Assembly: GCF_014207435.1 (NCBI RefSeq)
Contig: NZ_JACHGH010000003.1
Location: 124,001-188,000, forward strand
DNA: 64,000 nucleotides
Source of the DNA: Salirhabdus euzebyi
GTDB taxonomy: Bacteria > Bacillota > Bacilli > Bacillales > Alkalibacillaceae
Direction of reading: 5' to 3'
Part shown: positions 41,517 through 49,847 of the stretch, one piece after another
How positions within the stretch are numbered: the first letter of the stretch is position 1
Layout of the letters: each line of letters starts with the position of its first letter
Notes under the pieces: generated by a model
What the model was told of the DNA's origin: nothing
The model's database searches: none
The model's input: only the letters and a program-made list of their open reading frames with translations
Program-made: the position numbers and the translations under genes

Positions 41517-42572
41517 TTGAGAGTAAAAAGCCTATATCTGTTACTGTCCATATCATTGATCTTTTCCACTATGTTTTTCAATTCCTTTACAGTAGATGCA
41601 GAAGTGAAACAAGTACCTACTGCTGGGGTATATGTTAATGGAAAGCTTGTAAATGGTATCAATCCAATTTACTATAAAGGTGAATATTATGCCCCAATTA
41701 TCTATCTTTCAAAGATATTGGGCTATAATCACATTATCTTTGAAGACGATACTAAAACGTATCAATTAACTGACGGATCTACCATGATTAGAGTTACAAT
41801 GGGTGGAACAAGAGCCAGACGTGGAGATGGATTTATCAACATTAAACCCCCATTTTGGACAGACGTGGATAACACTGGATATCTTCCACTAACAAGTGCT
41901 AGTATCTTGTTTAATGCTGATATTACCTTTCAAAAATCGGATGGTTCAATCAGAATAACAACACCAGCTAATTACCATCCCGTACAAAAAGGTGACACCT
42001 TATGGAGAATAGCGAAAGCGTATCATACAAGCATAGAACTGTTAAGAGCAGTAAATGATATGACTTCTTATACTATCTATGTAGGACAAAAATTAAAATT
42101 ACCACCAAGAGATAAGGTACAAGAACGTGAACCAGAAAAGGAACATCAAGAGCCAAGGATTATTAAAAAACCAAGTGTAACAAATTTAGCAGATCAACTT
42201 ATTGCAGAAGCAAAAAGGTATGTTGGTGCTAAATATAAATTTGGTGCAACACTAGACGAAGCACCTCATTTATTTGATTGTTCTTCTTATACAAAATTGG
42301 TGTTTTTAAATAACGGCATTGAAATACCAAGAGTTTCAAGAGACCAAGCATCAATTGGAACAACTGTATCTAATCTTCAAAAGGGAGACTTGATGTTTTT
42401 TACTACTCCTGATTTATATTCAGATGGCAGGATTGGACATGTTGGTATTTACATGGGGAATGGTAATATGATTCACGCATCTTCTTCTGCGGGTGTAACA
42501 ATAACTGAAAATGTATTACAAAACCCTTATTGGTCAAAAAATTACTTATTTAGTAAGAGAGTTATTCAATAA
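41517..42572 (+). CDS. Secreted LysM-NlpC/P60 cell-wall hydrolase with copper-amine-oxidase-like N-domain
   Basis: This 351-residue exported protein starts with a signal peptide (LYLLLSISLIFSTMFFNSFTV). A stalk domain of Cu-amine-oxidase N type (VYVNGKLVNGINPIYYKGEY) comes next. A LysM peptidoglycan-binding repeat (YHPVQKGDTLWRIAKAYHTS ... LKLPP) follows. The C-terminal NlpC/P60 D,L-endopeptidase domain shows the catalytic Cys in LFDCSSYTKLVF and His in RIGHVGIYMGNGNMIHAS. It should cleave stem peptides in the wall. The start is TTG at 41517 with AAGGAG about 13 bases upstream, a rather wide spacing. Confidence 0.85.
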   Translation: MRVKSLYLLLSISLIFSTMFFNSFTVDAEVKQVPTAGVYVNGKLVNGINPIYYKGEYYAPIIYLSKILGYNHIIFEDDTKTYQLTDGSTMIRVTMGGTRARRGDGFINIKPPFWTDVDNTGYLPLTSASILFNADITFQKSDGSIRITTPANYHPVQKGDTLWRIAKAYHTSIELLRAVNDMTSYTIYVGQKLKLPPRDKVQEREPEKEHQEPRIIKKPSVTNLADQLIAEAKRYVGAKYKFGATLDEAPHLFDCSSYTKLVFLNNGIEIPRVSRDQASIGTTVSNLQKGDLMFFTTPDLYSDGRIGHVGIYMGNGNMIHASSSAGVTITENVLQNPYWSKNYLFSKRVIQ

Positions 42573-42685
42573 AAGAAATACACACTAAGCTAGAAGCATC
42601 GATACCAAGAAAAAATATTGCCCAATTATTTACGATATCCCCTTGAATTCAAGTTGGAATCAACTTCACTTTTGAAATCAATAAA

Positions 42686-42720
42686 ATAACCTCTCTTTCA
42701 ATGCATGGAGAGGTTATTTT
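42686..42720. terminator. Bidirectional terminator
   Basis: AATAACCTCTC pairs with GAGAGGTTATT, flanked by A and T runs. It serves the converging NlpC/P60 and DUF1059 genes. Confidence 0.75.
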
Positions 42721-42734
42721 ATACTTATCTACTA

Positions 42735-42911
42735 TTATTCTTCACGTATGGCACCACGAACTTTATTTACAATCTCATCTGTCAGATCTTGAATCCCATG
42801 TTCTTGTTGAGCATGTTGGGCAGCTTGGCTTAATATTTCCTCATCTGTGTTCCCGCGGCATATCGCATCACAATCAAAGCCTACATCTCTACATAAAAGA
42901 ATTTTACTCAT
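42735..42911 (-). CDS. DUF1059 small protein
   Basis: The minus strand encodes 58 residues starting MSKILLCRDVGFDCDAICRG, followed by NTDEEILSQAAQHAQQEHGI and ending VNKVRGAIREE. The CRDxGxDC...G pattern and the DEEIL...HA..EHG helix fit the DUF1059 family, whose function is unknown. A GGGGGGGA-type ribosome binding site precedes the ATG at 42911. Confidence 0.8.
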   Translation of the reverse strand: MSKILLCRDVGFDCDAICRGNTDEEILSQAAQHAQQEHGIQDLTDEIVNKVRGAIREE

Positions 42912-43149
42912 ATGTCCCCCCCTTAATTAAACTAAAACCAAAATGTAATTAAATTATAAATTGGAATCCGCTAAAAAGTAATCAAATTATTTCGACAATT
43001 TATGTACTTTGCTTAATTTGCTCCGATAGTCGATTTAGTTTTCTATAATCATTTGATTCCATTTCAACTTGCATAGGTCAAAAAAAGGCCGTCAATGACG
43101 AACCTCTTGTATCACTTACCTCAGTAGTTCAAGAACATACACTCTACAT

Positions 43150-43437
43150 TCAGAAAAGTAACCAAAATACGATGCTAACACCAACCATAATCAACCCTAT
43201 TAAAAATGAGATGATACGAAAAATAAGAACGTATACATTTTGCGGCAATAACTTTCTACAAACCCATAATATACATTCAAAAAACATTGACATAATAGCC
43301 AAAAAACCAAAATCATAAGTAAATAAATCTAAATAACTTTCATCGTCATCCTTATAAGGTTTGAATGTGTAATAAAAGCAAATAAGACTAAAAAAACCAA
43401 ATAAAAAAGTTGCAAGTATGGGAATGAAAATAGACAA
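43150..43437 (-). CDS. Small three-span membrane protein
   Basis: The 95-residue product has hydrophobic helices at about 4-24, 43-60 and 70-95, separated by an acidic loop (KPYKDDDESYLD). GGAGG precedes the ATG on the minus strand. No family is recognised. Confidence 0.55.
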   Translation of the reverse strand: MSIFIPILATFLFGFFSLICFYYTFKPYKDDDESYLDLFTYDFGFLAIMSMFFECILWVCRKLLPQNVYVLIFRIISFLIGLIMVGVSIVFWLLF

Positions 43438-43583
43438 GTCTTTTTCCTCCTTTTTTGAACTTATCCTATTATGGTCATTTCCTTATTTTAAAATTAAATA
43501 CTAAAAAAACTCTCACAAACTCTACATTTAGTTAACATAGAACGATAATTTCATTTATCCTTATCCTTATCCATTCAAGCTAA

Positions 43584-43622
43584 AAAGAAAAGACCAATCC
43601 AAATGGTTTGGTCTTTTCTTTT
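43584..43622. terminator. Bidirectional terminator
   Basis: AGAAAAGACCAA pairs with TTTGGTCTTTTCT with one bulge, flanked by A and T runs. It stands downstream of the CocE-type gene. Confidence 0.75.
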
Positions 43623-43697
43623 CATAGGAAATATAATCAATTGTTTTAGTAGAAGAATATTTTTAGAATCCCGTTAGTTTACATAATAAGAATATAA

Positions 43698-45362
43698 TTA
43701 ACTACTAGGTATAATTGGTAAAACAATAGCTGAAGGAAATTCTTTGTTATGATAGATTGTTTGTTCAGCTGCTTTTAAATTTGTACTTTTCCCTAACGGT
43801 TCTCCTGTATTTGGATTACGATCATACTTTGGAAAAGCACTGGAACTAATTTCTACCCTTATCTTGTGTCCCTTTTTAAATACTTGTGACGTATTCCAGC
43901 AATCTATTTCATACTTGTATACTTTATTAGGTTCAATTAATTCCGGGGTTTCCATACCATTTCGGAATCTTGCCCTAACAATGCCGTCCGTTAAACGTTG
44001 AGCAAATCCGTTTGGCCAAACATCAATAAGTTTTACCGTAAAATCTGTATCTACTGCATCAGTTGTAGCGTATAGCTCCATTTTAATCGGTCCTGTTACT
44101 TCCACATCCTCTGCTAGCGTGTCCGTAGAATAAACTAAAACATCATCCCTTCTCTCCACTGCCGAGTAATTATCAGGTCCACCAATTTGTGCAGATGTAG
44201 GCTCAGTAATAAAAGGAACTGGATTTTCTGGATCGTAGGTATAACCATCTGTTGAAGTCTCGCTTTCGTTAGGTTGGTCTGTGGATAACCAGCCATCACC
44301 AAAGCGACTATTGGCATTTCCTTTACTGTGCAAGAAATACTTTGTCCACTTCGTTCTAGCCAACGGCCATTCCTTCTCCTGTCGCCATTTGTTGTCACCC
44401 ATCACAAACATATCAATTGCTGGTTCATCCAACATCCCGTCGTTTTTCCCTTTTAGCCAATGATCAAACCATCTTAACATTTTCGAATTTAAGTCAATAA
44501 GTGAATCGGGACCGAAATCTAATTCTCCTAAAGTTGTACTTTTGTTAATTTGATGTGGCCACGGACCCATGATCATCTTCTGACTTTTACGTGCTTTTTC
44601 TGATGCCGCACTGGTAGTCATACCGTAAAAATTCAATGGTGTTCCAATTTGTTCATCATCGTACCACCCAGAAATGTGTAAAACAGGTAAATCAATTTGT
44701 TCAAATTTATCTTGATAGCACATTCTTTTCCACCAATCATCCAAATAGGGATGTTGAAACTCTTCTCTCCAACGATCCATTACTTTCCCTACGTTTACAT
44801 CCATTTCTTCTAGGGGTAAATATTTATAAATAGATTCCCAATCAAGAAGATCCACATCCTGCATTACTTTCCCACTCGTCATGTATAACCAACATAAATG
44901 TTGTGGGGTTGGTATTCCTGTTGGCCATTCCACAAAAGGATCCGATGGTGTAACAGTTGCGATCATTGCCTTTAAGTGAGGTGGTTTTTTCAGGGCAGTT
45001 AACCATTGTATACGGGCAAGATAGGAACCTCCCATTGTCCCTACATCTCCAGAACACCATTGTTGACTAGCTAACCATTCGATACTGTCGTATCCATCAT
45101 CAGCTTCGTTAAAATAAGGATCGAATTCTCCCTCCGAGTCCCCTCTTCCTCTCACGTCCATATACATGACGCCATAGCCGTTTTCAGCAAAGTAATTTGC
45201 TGTTTCCAATATTTTTGCTGTTCCCTTTAAGTAAGGTGTTCGGACAATAATTGCCGGAACTTTTTCTTCCGTATTAGGTTGATACAAATCGGCAGAAAGT
45301 TTTACTCCGTCCCTCATAACTACTTTTATGTCTCTTGTGATTTTCACATCATACTTTCCCAT
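43698..45362 (-). CDS. CocE/NonD-family alpha/beta hydrolase (X-Pro dipeptidyl peptidase S15-like)
   Basis: The protein of about 554 residues begins with the S15 pattern VVMRDGVKLSADLYQP and PAIIVRTPYLKG. The nucleophile serine is in DVGTMGGSYLARIQW (G-G-S-Y). The catalytic Asp and His regions appear at SGWYDDEQ and MGPWPHQ. The C-terminal half is the galactose-binding-like X-Pro peptidase domain (DNYSAVERRDDVLVYSTDTL). Such enzymes cleave esters or acyl-amides, including cocaine in the type example. The natural substrate is unknown. There is no signal peptide. ATG 45362 follows GGAGGGG; a TTG lies one codon upstream. Confidence 0.8.
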   Translation of the reverse strand: MGKYDVKITRDIKVVMRDGVKLSADLYQPNTEEKVPAIIVRTPYLKGTAKILETANYFAENGYGVMYMDVRGRGDSEGEFDPYFNEADDGYDSIEWLASQQWCSGDVGTMGGSYLARIQWLTALKKPPHLKAMIATVTPSDPFVEWPTGIPTPQHLCWLYMTSGKVMQDVDLLDWESIYKYLPLEEMDVNVGKVMDRWREEFQHPYLDDWWKRMCYQDKFEQIDLPVLHISGWYDDEQIGTPLNFYGMTTSAASEKARKSQKMIMGPWPHQINKSTTLGELDFGPDSLIDLNSKMLRWFDHWLKGKNDGMLDEPAIDMFVMGDNKWRQEKEWPLARTKWTKYFLHSKGNANSRFGDGWLSTDQPNESETSTDGYTYDPENPVPFITEPTSAQIGGPDNYSAVERRDDVLVYSTDTLAEDVEVTGPIKMELYATTDAVDTDFTVKLIDVWPNGFAQRLTDGIVRARFRNGMETPELIEPNKVYKYEIDCWNTSQVFKKGHKIRVEISSSAFPKYDRNPNTGEPLGKSTNLKAAEQTIYHNKEFPSAIVLPIIPSS

Positions 45363-45468
45363 CAATTTATCCCCTCCAGTAATGAATTATTTCGACTTTC
45401 GGAACGTTAATCCCTTTAATTTGTTTCATAATTTAACTTGGATAACATCTCCTATTTTTGCCAAAATT

Positions 45469-45495
45469 TGAAACTTTCTATACAATTAAATCGTA
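45469..45495 (+). promoter_or_regulatory. Sigma-W-type ECF promoter for yuaF-floT
   Basis: TGAAAC (45469-45474) and CGTA (45492-45495) are 17 bases apart, as in sigma-W promoters of Bacillus. It sits 24 bases before the yuaF start, and the homologous operon in B. subtilis belongs to the sigma-W envelope-stress regulon. Confidence 0.75.
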
Positions 45496-45518
45496 CCTAA
45501 AACAGGAGGGAGAAAAAA

Positions 45519-46049
45519 ATGGTTGAAGTTTATTGGGGATGTTTAGTGTTTGGTATCTTATTTGCATTTTTAAGTGTCATACTAGGGGATTTCCTTAGTG
45601 ATATGTTTGATGGAATTTTTGAATTTTTATCAATAGATGGCCCTACTTTTATCCAACCGATGGTCATCGTAGGTTTTATTACTGGATTCGGTGGTGCAGG
45701 TATTCTTTTGACCGATTATACCTTTTTCCCTCAGCCTCTTATCATTCCTTTAGCTTTACTAGTTGCTACTTTTTTATCAGTGGGTGTTTATTTCCTTTAT
45801 GTTAAACCAATGAACCGAGCAGAAAGTTCAACCGGCTTTACATATGCTGATTTAGTTGGAAAAGTTGGTGAAGTTAGCATTCCTATCCCAAAAGAAGGGT
45901 ACGGTGAAGTCGTCCTCTCTACAATTGGGGGAAATACGAATCAAATCGCTAAAAGCTTTGATAACGTGGAAATACCCGTTTCCGAAAAAGTCGTAGTTGT
46001 TGAAGTCAAGGATGATACGTTGTTTGTTTCCAAATTTAATGAACTATAA
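45519..46049 (+). CDS. yuaF: NfeD-type membrane protein YuaF
   Basis: The 176-residue protein has three to four hydrophobic helices (about 6-25, 44-62 and 72-92). A C-terminal soluble OB-fold of NfeD type follows (DLVGKVGEVSIPIPKEGYGE, EKVVVVEVKDDTLFV). NfeD proteins accompany flotillins in membrane microdomains. It is followed after 12 bases by floT, and B. subtilis has the same pair. Its ATG has GGAGGGAG in front. Confidence 0.85.
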   Translation: MVEVYWGCLVFGILFAFLSVILGDFLSDMFDGIFEFLSIDGPTFIQPMVIVGFITGFGGAGILLTDYTFFPQPLIIPLALLVATFLSVGVYFLYVKPMNRAESSTGFTYADLVGKVGEVSIPIPKEGYGEVVLSTIGGNTNQIAKSFDNVEIPVSEKVVVVEVKDDTLFVSKFNEL

Positions 46050-46061
46050 AGGAGTGTTTGT

Positions 46062-47540
46062 ATGACAAGTGCTATTTCTGTACCTATTATTGTTGCTGTT
46101 GTTTTAGTTGTTTTGGCACTCGCCTTCTGGCTTCGCTACAAGACAGTGAGTTCTGATGAGGCGATGATTATTACCGGTTCCTTCCTTGGTAAAAAAAATG
46201 TTCTCCGTGAAGACTCCGGAAAGAGCATAAAAATTGTGAGGGGTGGCGGTGCCTTTATCCTGCCAGTTTTTCAAAAGGCAGAGATGATGTCTCTTCGCTC
46301 ACTTAAATTAGATGTTAGTACACCGGAAGTATATACAGAACAAGGAGTACCTGTTATAGCCGATGGGGTTGCAATTATAAAAGTAGGTAGTACTACAGAT
46401 GATGTGGCAACTGCTGCGGAACAATTTATGGGTAAACCGATAGATGATTTAAAAAGTGAAGCCCAAGAAGTTCTTGAAGGTCACCTTCGTTCTATTTTAG
46501 GAACGATGACCGTGGAAGAAGTCTATAAAAATCGAGATCGTTTTGCTCAAGAAGTACAAGGAGTGGCGGCAAAAGACTTAAAAAAGATGGGCTTGCAAAT
46601 AGTCTCCTTCACCATTCGAGACATTCAAGACAAAAACGGTTATTTAAGTGCACTTGGTAAACCTCGTATAGCCGCAGTAAAACGTGATGCCGAAATCGCT
46701 GAGGCAGAAGCCATTCGTGATTCTCGTATTCAAAAAGCTCGTGCGGATGAAGAAGGTCAAAAAGCGGAACTACTCCGGGATACGAACATAGCCGAAGCTT
46801 CAAAAGAAAAAGAATTAAAAATAGCCTCCTTTACGAAGGATCAGGATCGTGCAAAAGCAGAAGCTGATCAGGCGTATGCTAGACAAGAAGCAATTTCTCA
46901 ACAAGAAGTTGTCCAGGAACAAATGAAGGTTGAATTAGTTCGAAAAGAACGCCAAATCGACATTGAAGAAAAAGAAATATTACGCCGTGAAAAGCAGTAT
47001 GATTCAGAGATTAGGAAAAAAGCAGATGCAGATCGTTATCATGTTGAACAATCCGCTATCGCAAATAAAACGAAAAGTATTAATGAAGCAGATGCACAGC
47101 AATACCGTATTGAAGCAGAAGCAAGAGCAAAAGCGGAAGCTGAACGTACGCAAGGTATAGCTGAGGCAGAAGTAATTCGTCAAAAAGGTCTTGCCGAGGC
47201 GGAAGCGAAAGAACGTGTAGCTGAAGCGTTTGAAAAGTACGGACAGGCAGCAATATTGGATATTTTAGCAAAAATGTTACCTGAATTAGCGGAAAAAATC
47301 GCAACTCCTATTGCAAATATTGACAAAGTAACCGTTGTGGATACCGGAAATGGTGATGGGGCAAAAAGAATTAGTAACTATGTCACGGATTTAATGGCTA
47401 CTGCCCCTGAAATGGTAAAAAACGTTTCTGGCATTGATATGGAACAATTAATTAAAAACTTATCAACGAAAGGTACAGTAAATGTACCTACAAATAATGT
47501 GGAGACAACAACCTCTTCTATTGACACACACGAGGCATAG
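46062..47540 (+). CDS. floT: Flotillin-like scaffold protein FloT
   Basis: The 492-residue protein has an N-terminal membrane hairpin (VPIIVAVVLVVLALAFWLRY) and an SPFH/band 7 domain (EAMIITGSFLGKKN to about residue 190). A long Ala/Glu/Lys-rich coiled coil rich in AEA and EAEA repeats, the flotillin hallmark, runs from 205 to 400. Flotillins organise membrane microdomains and influence fluidity and the assembly of signalling complexes. The C-terminal tail is Thr/Asn-rich. It is co-transcribed with yuaF and ends at a strong terminator. Confidence 0.9.
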   Translation: MTSAISVPIIVAVVLVVLALAFWLRYKTVSSDEAMIITGSFLGKKNVLREDSGKSIKIVRGGGAFILPVFQKAEMMSLRSLKLDVSTPEVYTEQGVPVIADGVAIIKVGSTTDDVATAAEQFMGKPIDDLKSEAQEVLEGHLRSILGTMTVEEVYKNRDRFAQEVQGVAAKDLKKMGLQIVSFTIRDIQDKNGYLSALGKPRIAAVKRDAEIAEAEAIRDSRIQKARADEEGQKAELLRDTNIAEASKEKELKIASFTKDQDRAKAEADQAYARQEAISQQEVVQEQMKVELVRKERQIDIEEKEILRREKQYDSEIRKKADADRYHVEQSAIANKTKSINEADAQQYRIEAEARAKAEAERTQGIAEAEVIRQKGLAEAEAKERVAEAFEKYGQAAILDILAKMLPELAEKIATPIANIDKVTVVDTGNGDGAKRISNYVTDLMATAPEMVKNVSGIDMEQLIKNLSTKGTVNVPTNNVETTTSSIDTHEA

Positions 47541-47550
47541 ATTAATTCTG

Positions 47551-47580
47551 AACAGCCTAATAAACGTAGGCTGTTTTTTC
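47551..47580 (+). terminator. Terminator after floT
   Basis: AACAGCCTA pairs with TAGGCTGTT, followed by six Ts. Confidence 0.85.
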
Positions 47581-47594
47581 TAGCAAAAAGTCGG

Positions 47595-47623
47595 TTACAT
47601 CCTATTTCACTTTATACTATAAT
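47595..47623 (+). promoter_or_regulatory. Sigma-A-type promoter of the acyl-CoA synthetase gene
   Basis: TTACAT (47595-47600) and TATAAT (47618-47623) are separated by 17 bases, about 50 bases upstream of the start codon. Confidence 0.6.
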
Positions 47624-47673
47624 AAACCTAGAGGAAAATTCAGAATTTTCACAGGCTATAAGGAGGTTATGAT

Positions 47674-49620
47674 TTGTCAAAAGCTGTATGGTTTCCAAGT
47701 AAAGAATATAAAGAATCCACTCGTCTATACAATTGGATGAAGTCATTAGGATTCGAGGATTATGATACCTTTCATCAAAAATCTATTAAAGATATCGGTT
47801 GGTTTTGGGATCACGCTGTTCAAGAATTAGATATTCAATGGAACGAACCTTATACAAAACCAGTTGATTTATCAAAAGGCATTCAATATCCAGAATGGTT
47901 TGTTAATGGAAAAATGAATGTTACATATAATTGTGTTGATAAGTGGGCAGAAAATGCAACAACTGCAAACAAACAAGCACTTGTTTGGGAAGGTGATAAC
48001 GGAGATGTGATAAGCTACACCTTTTCAGAACTAAATAAAGAAATAAATAAGGCTGCAAATGGCTTAGAAAAACTAGGTGTAAAATCAAAAGATGTCGTCA
48101 CCATTTACATGCCAATGATACCAGAAACCGTTATTGCAATGTTGGCGATTGCCAAAATTGGTGCAATCTTCTCCCCTGCTTTTTCCGGTTATAAAGCAGA
48201 TGCTATTGCGAAACGATTAAATGCGGCTGGGGCTAAATGGTTAATAACAGCAGATGGCTTTTTCCGTCGTGGTAAAGAAGTACTACTGAAGGAAGAAGCA
48301 GACAAAGCAGTAGCTAATTCTCCTTCTGTCAAAAAGGTTATTGTCGTGCGCCGGACGAAAAGTAATATACCATGGAACGCAGACAAGGATGTAGATTGGA
48401 AAATTATTCGACAAAATGAAAGCGATTACAACACGAAAAACACAAATGGGAATGACCCATTTATGATTATTTATACGTCTGGAACAACTGGAAAGCCTAA
48501 AGGTGCTCTACATACACATAATGGCTTCCCTATCAAATCTGCCTTTGATGCTGGTATGTGTATGGATGTGCAACAAGAGGATACGTTGTTCTGGTATACA
48601 GACATGGGTTGGATGATGGGCCCCTTCCTCGTATTTGGTGGCCTTATGAATGGTGCTAGAATTGTTGTTTTTGAAGGTACACCTGATTATCCAGAACCTG
48701 ATAGAATATGGCATTTAGTGGAGGATCATCGCGTCACTCACTTAGGGATATCCCCCACTCTCATTCGATCTCTTATGAACAAGGGTGAGCATTGGTTTAA
48801 TAAACGTGATTTATCAACATTAAAAATGATCGGTTCTACAGGAGAACCATGGAATCCAGAGCCGTGGTTATGGTTATTTGAAAAAGTTTGTAAAAAAGAT
48901 GTACCTATTTTTAATTACTCTGGCGGAACGGAAATTTCCGGGGGCATTTTTGGTAATGTACTAGTAAAGCCTATATCCCCTATCACTTTCAACGCAGCAT
49001 TACCAGGAATGGATGTTGATGTGTTTGATCAAGAAGGAAAGACAGTAGATCAAGAAGTTGGCGAGCTTGTTATTAAGCAGCCTTGGGTAGGAATGACGAA
49101 CGGTTTTTATAATGAAAATGACCGATATGAAAATACGTACTGGAGTCGTTGGAAAGATACTTGGGTACACGGTGATTGGGTGTTGAAAGACGACGAAGGT
49201 TTCTTTACCATTACAGGACGATCAGATGATACCCTAAATGTTGCAGGAAAGCGAATTGGTCCTGCAGAAGTTGAATCCATTTTAGTCGAGCATGATGACG
49301 TGTTAGAGGCTGGTGTAATCGGTGTACCACACGAAGTGAAAGGGGAAACCCCAGTTGCTTTTATCGTTTTGAATAAAGAGTACTTAAATCAGTCAATGGT
49401 AAAAGAAGAAATTGCAGAACTTGCTATTGCGAAATTAGGAAAAGCAATTGCACCTAAAGAACTTTATATTGTTAGTGACCTACCTAAAACGAGGAATGCT
49501 AAAGTCATGCGTAGAGCGATTAAATCAGCTTATTTAAATAAAGAAGGTGGTGACCTTTCTGCTCTGGAAAATCCACAATGTTTAGAGGAAATTCGCAAAT
49601 TAACTAGTTTTGTAGAGTAA
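47674..49620 (+). CDS. AMP-forming short-chain acyl-CoA synthetase (acetyl/acetoacetyl-CoA synthetase-like)
   Basis: The 648-residue enzyme has the adenylate-forming motifs: P-loop-like YTSGTTGKPKGALHTH, the YTDMGWMMGP motif, YSGGTEISGG and GRSDDTLNVAGKRIGPAEVE. The catalytic lysine is in KTRNAKVMRRAIK. The N-terminal VWFPSKEYKES...WFWDHAV segment resembles acetyl-CoA and acetoacetyl-CoA synthetases. It converges on a leucine-degradation operon whose last step yields acetoacetate, so acetoacetate activation is an attractive but unproven role. It starts with TTG behind AAGGAGG. Confidence 0.75.
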   Translation: MSKAVWFPSKEYKESTRLYNWMKSLGFEDYDTFHQKSIKDIGWFWDHAVQELDIQWNEPYTKPVDLSKGIQYPEWFVNGKMNVTYNCVDKWAENATTANKQALVWEGDNGDVISYTFSELNKEINKAANGLEKLGVKSKDVVTIYMPMIPETVIAMLAIAKIGAIFSPAFSGYKADAIAKRLNAAGAKWLITADGFFRRGKEVLLKEEADKAVANSPSVKKVIVVRRTKSNIPWNADKDVDWKIIRQNESDYNTKNTNGNDPFMIIYTSGTTGKPKGALHTHNGFPIKSAFDAGMCMDVQQEDTLFWYTDMGWMMGPFLVFGGLMNGARIVVFEGTPDYPEPDRIWHLVEDHRVTHLGISPTLIRSLMNKGEHWFNKRDLSTLKMIGSTGEPWNPEPWLWLFEKVCKKDVPIFNYSGGTEISGGIFGNVLVKPISPITFNAALPGMDVDVFDQEGKTVDQEVGELVIKQPWVGMTNGFYNENDRYENTYWSRWKDTWVHGDWVLKDDEGFFTITGRSDDTLNVAGKRIGPAEVESILVEHDDVLEAGVIGVPHEVKGETPVAFIVLNKEYLNQSMVKEEIAELAIAKLGKAIAPKELYIVSDLPKTRNAKVMRRAIKSAYLNKEGGDLSALENPQCLEEIRKLTSFVE

Positions 49621-49665
49621 AAAAAAGCTGTTCCAGCAGTTGTACGTTGGAACAGCTTTTTTTAT
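49621..49665. terminator. Terminator of the acyl-CoA synthetase gene
   Basis: AAAAAAGCTGTTCCA pairs with TGGAACAGCTTTTTT around a 12-base loop. Confidence 0.85.
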
Positions 49666-49677
49666 TTTTGGAAGGAA

Positions 49678-49800
49678 TCATCCTTTCTTTTCGGACATGA
49701 TCTTCCATTCATCTACTTGTAAGGATTGGATATGCTCTCCGTCAACGTGAACAACGTCATAATCCTTTCGTTTAGTAGTACCGAAAAATATTTTGAAAAA
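49678..49800 (-). pseudogene. 3' fragment of an unidentified gene
   Basis: The minus strand reads 40 residues (FFKIFFGTTKRKDYDVVHVD, then GEHIQSLQVDEWKIMSEKKG) ending at a stop. The frame begins right after a TAG with no start codon. The composition is convincingly protein-like. It is wedged between two terminators and is probably the tail of a deleted gene. Confidence 0.35.
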
Positions 49801-49803
49801 CTA

Positions 49804-49842
49804 CTAAAAAGAATAGGCATTAACCTTTTGGTTAACGCCTAT
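49804..49842 (-). terminator. Terminator of the yng-type operon
   Basis: Read on the minus strand, ATAGGCGTTAACC pairs with GGTTAATGCCTAT (one mismatch) and is followed by TCTTTTT. Confidence 0.8.
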
Positions 49843-49847
49843 ACCCT

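Noticed and set aside
42701-42952. An 83-codon plus-strand frame
   Set aside because: It is the antisense of the DUF1059 gene, which has a good ribosome binding site and a recognisable family pattern.
44842-45060. Several 60-115-codon frames inside the CocE, floT, yng and parC/parE genes
   Set aside because: They are antisense or shifted frames of well-supported genes without ribosome binding sites.
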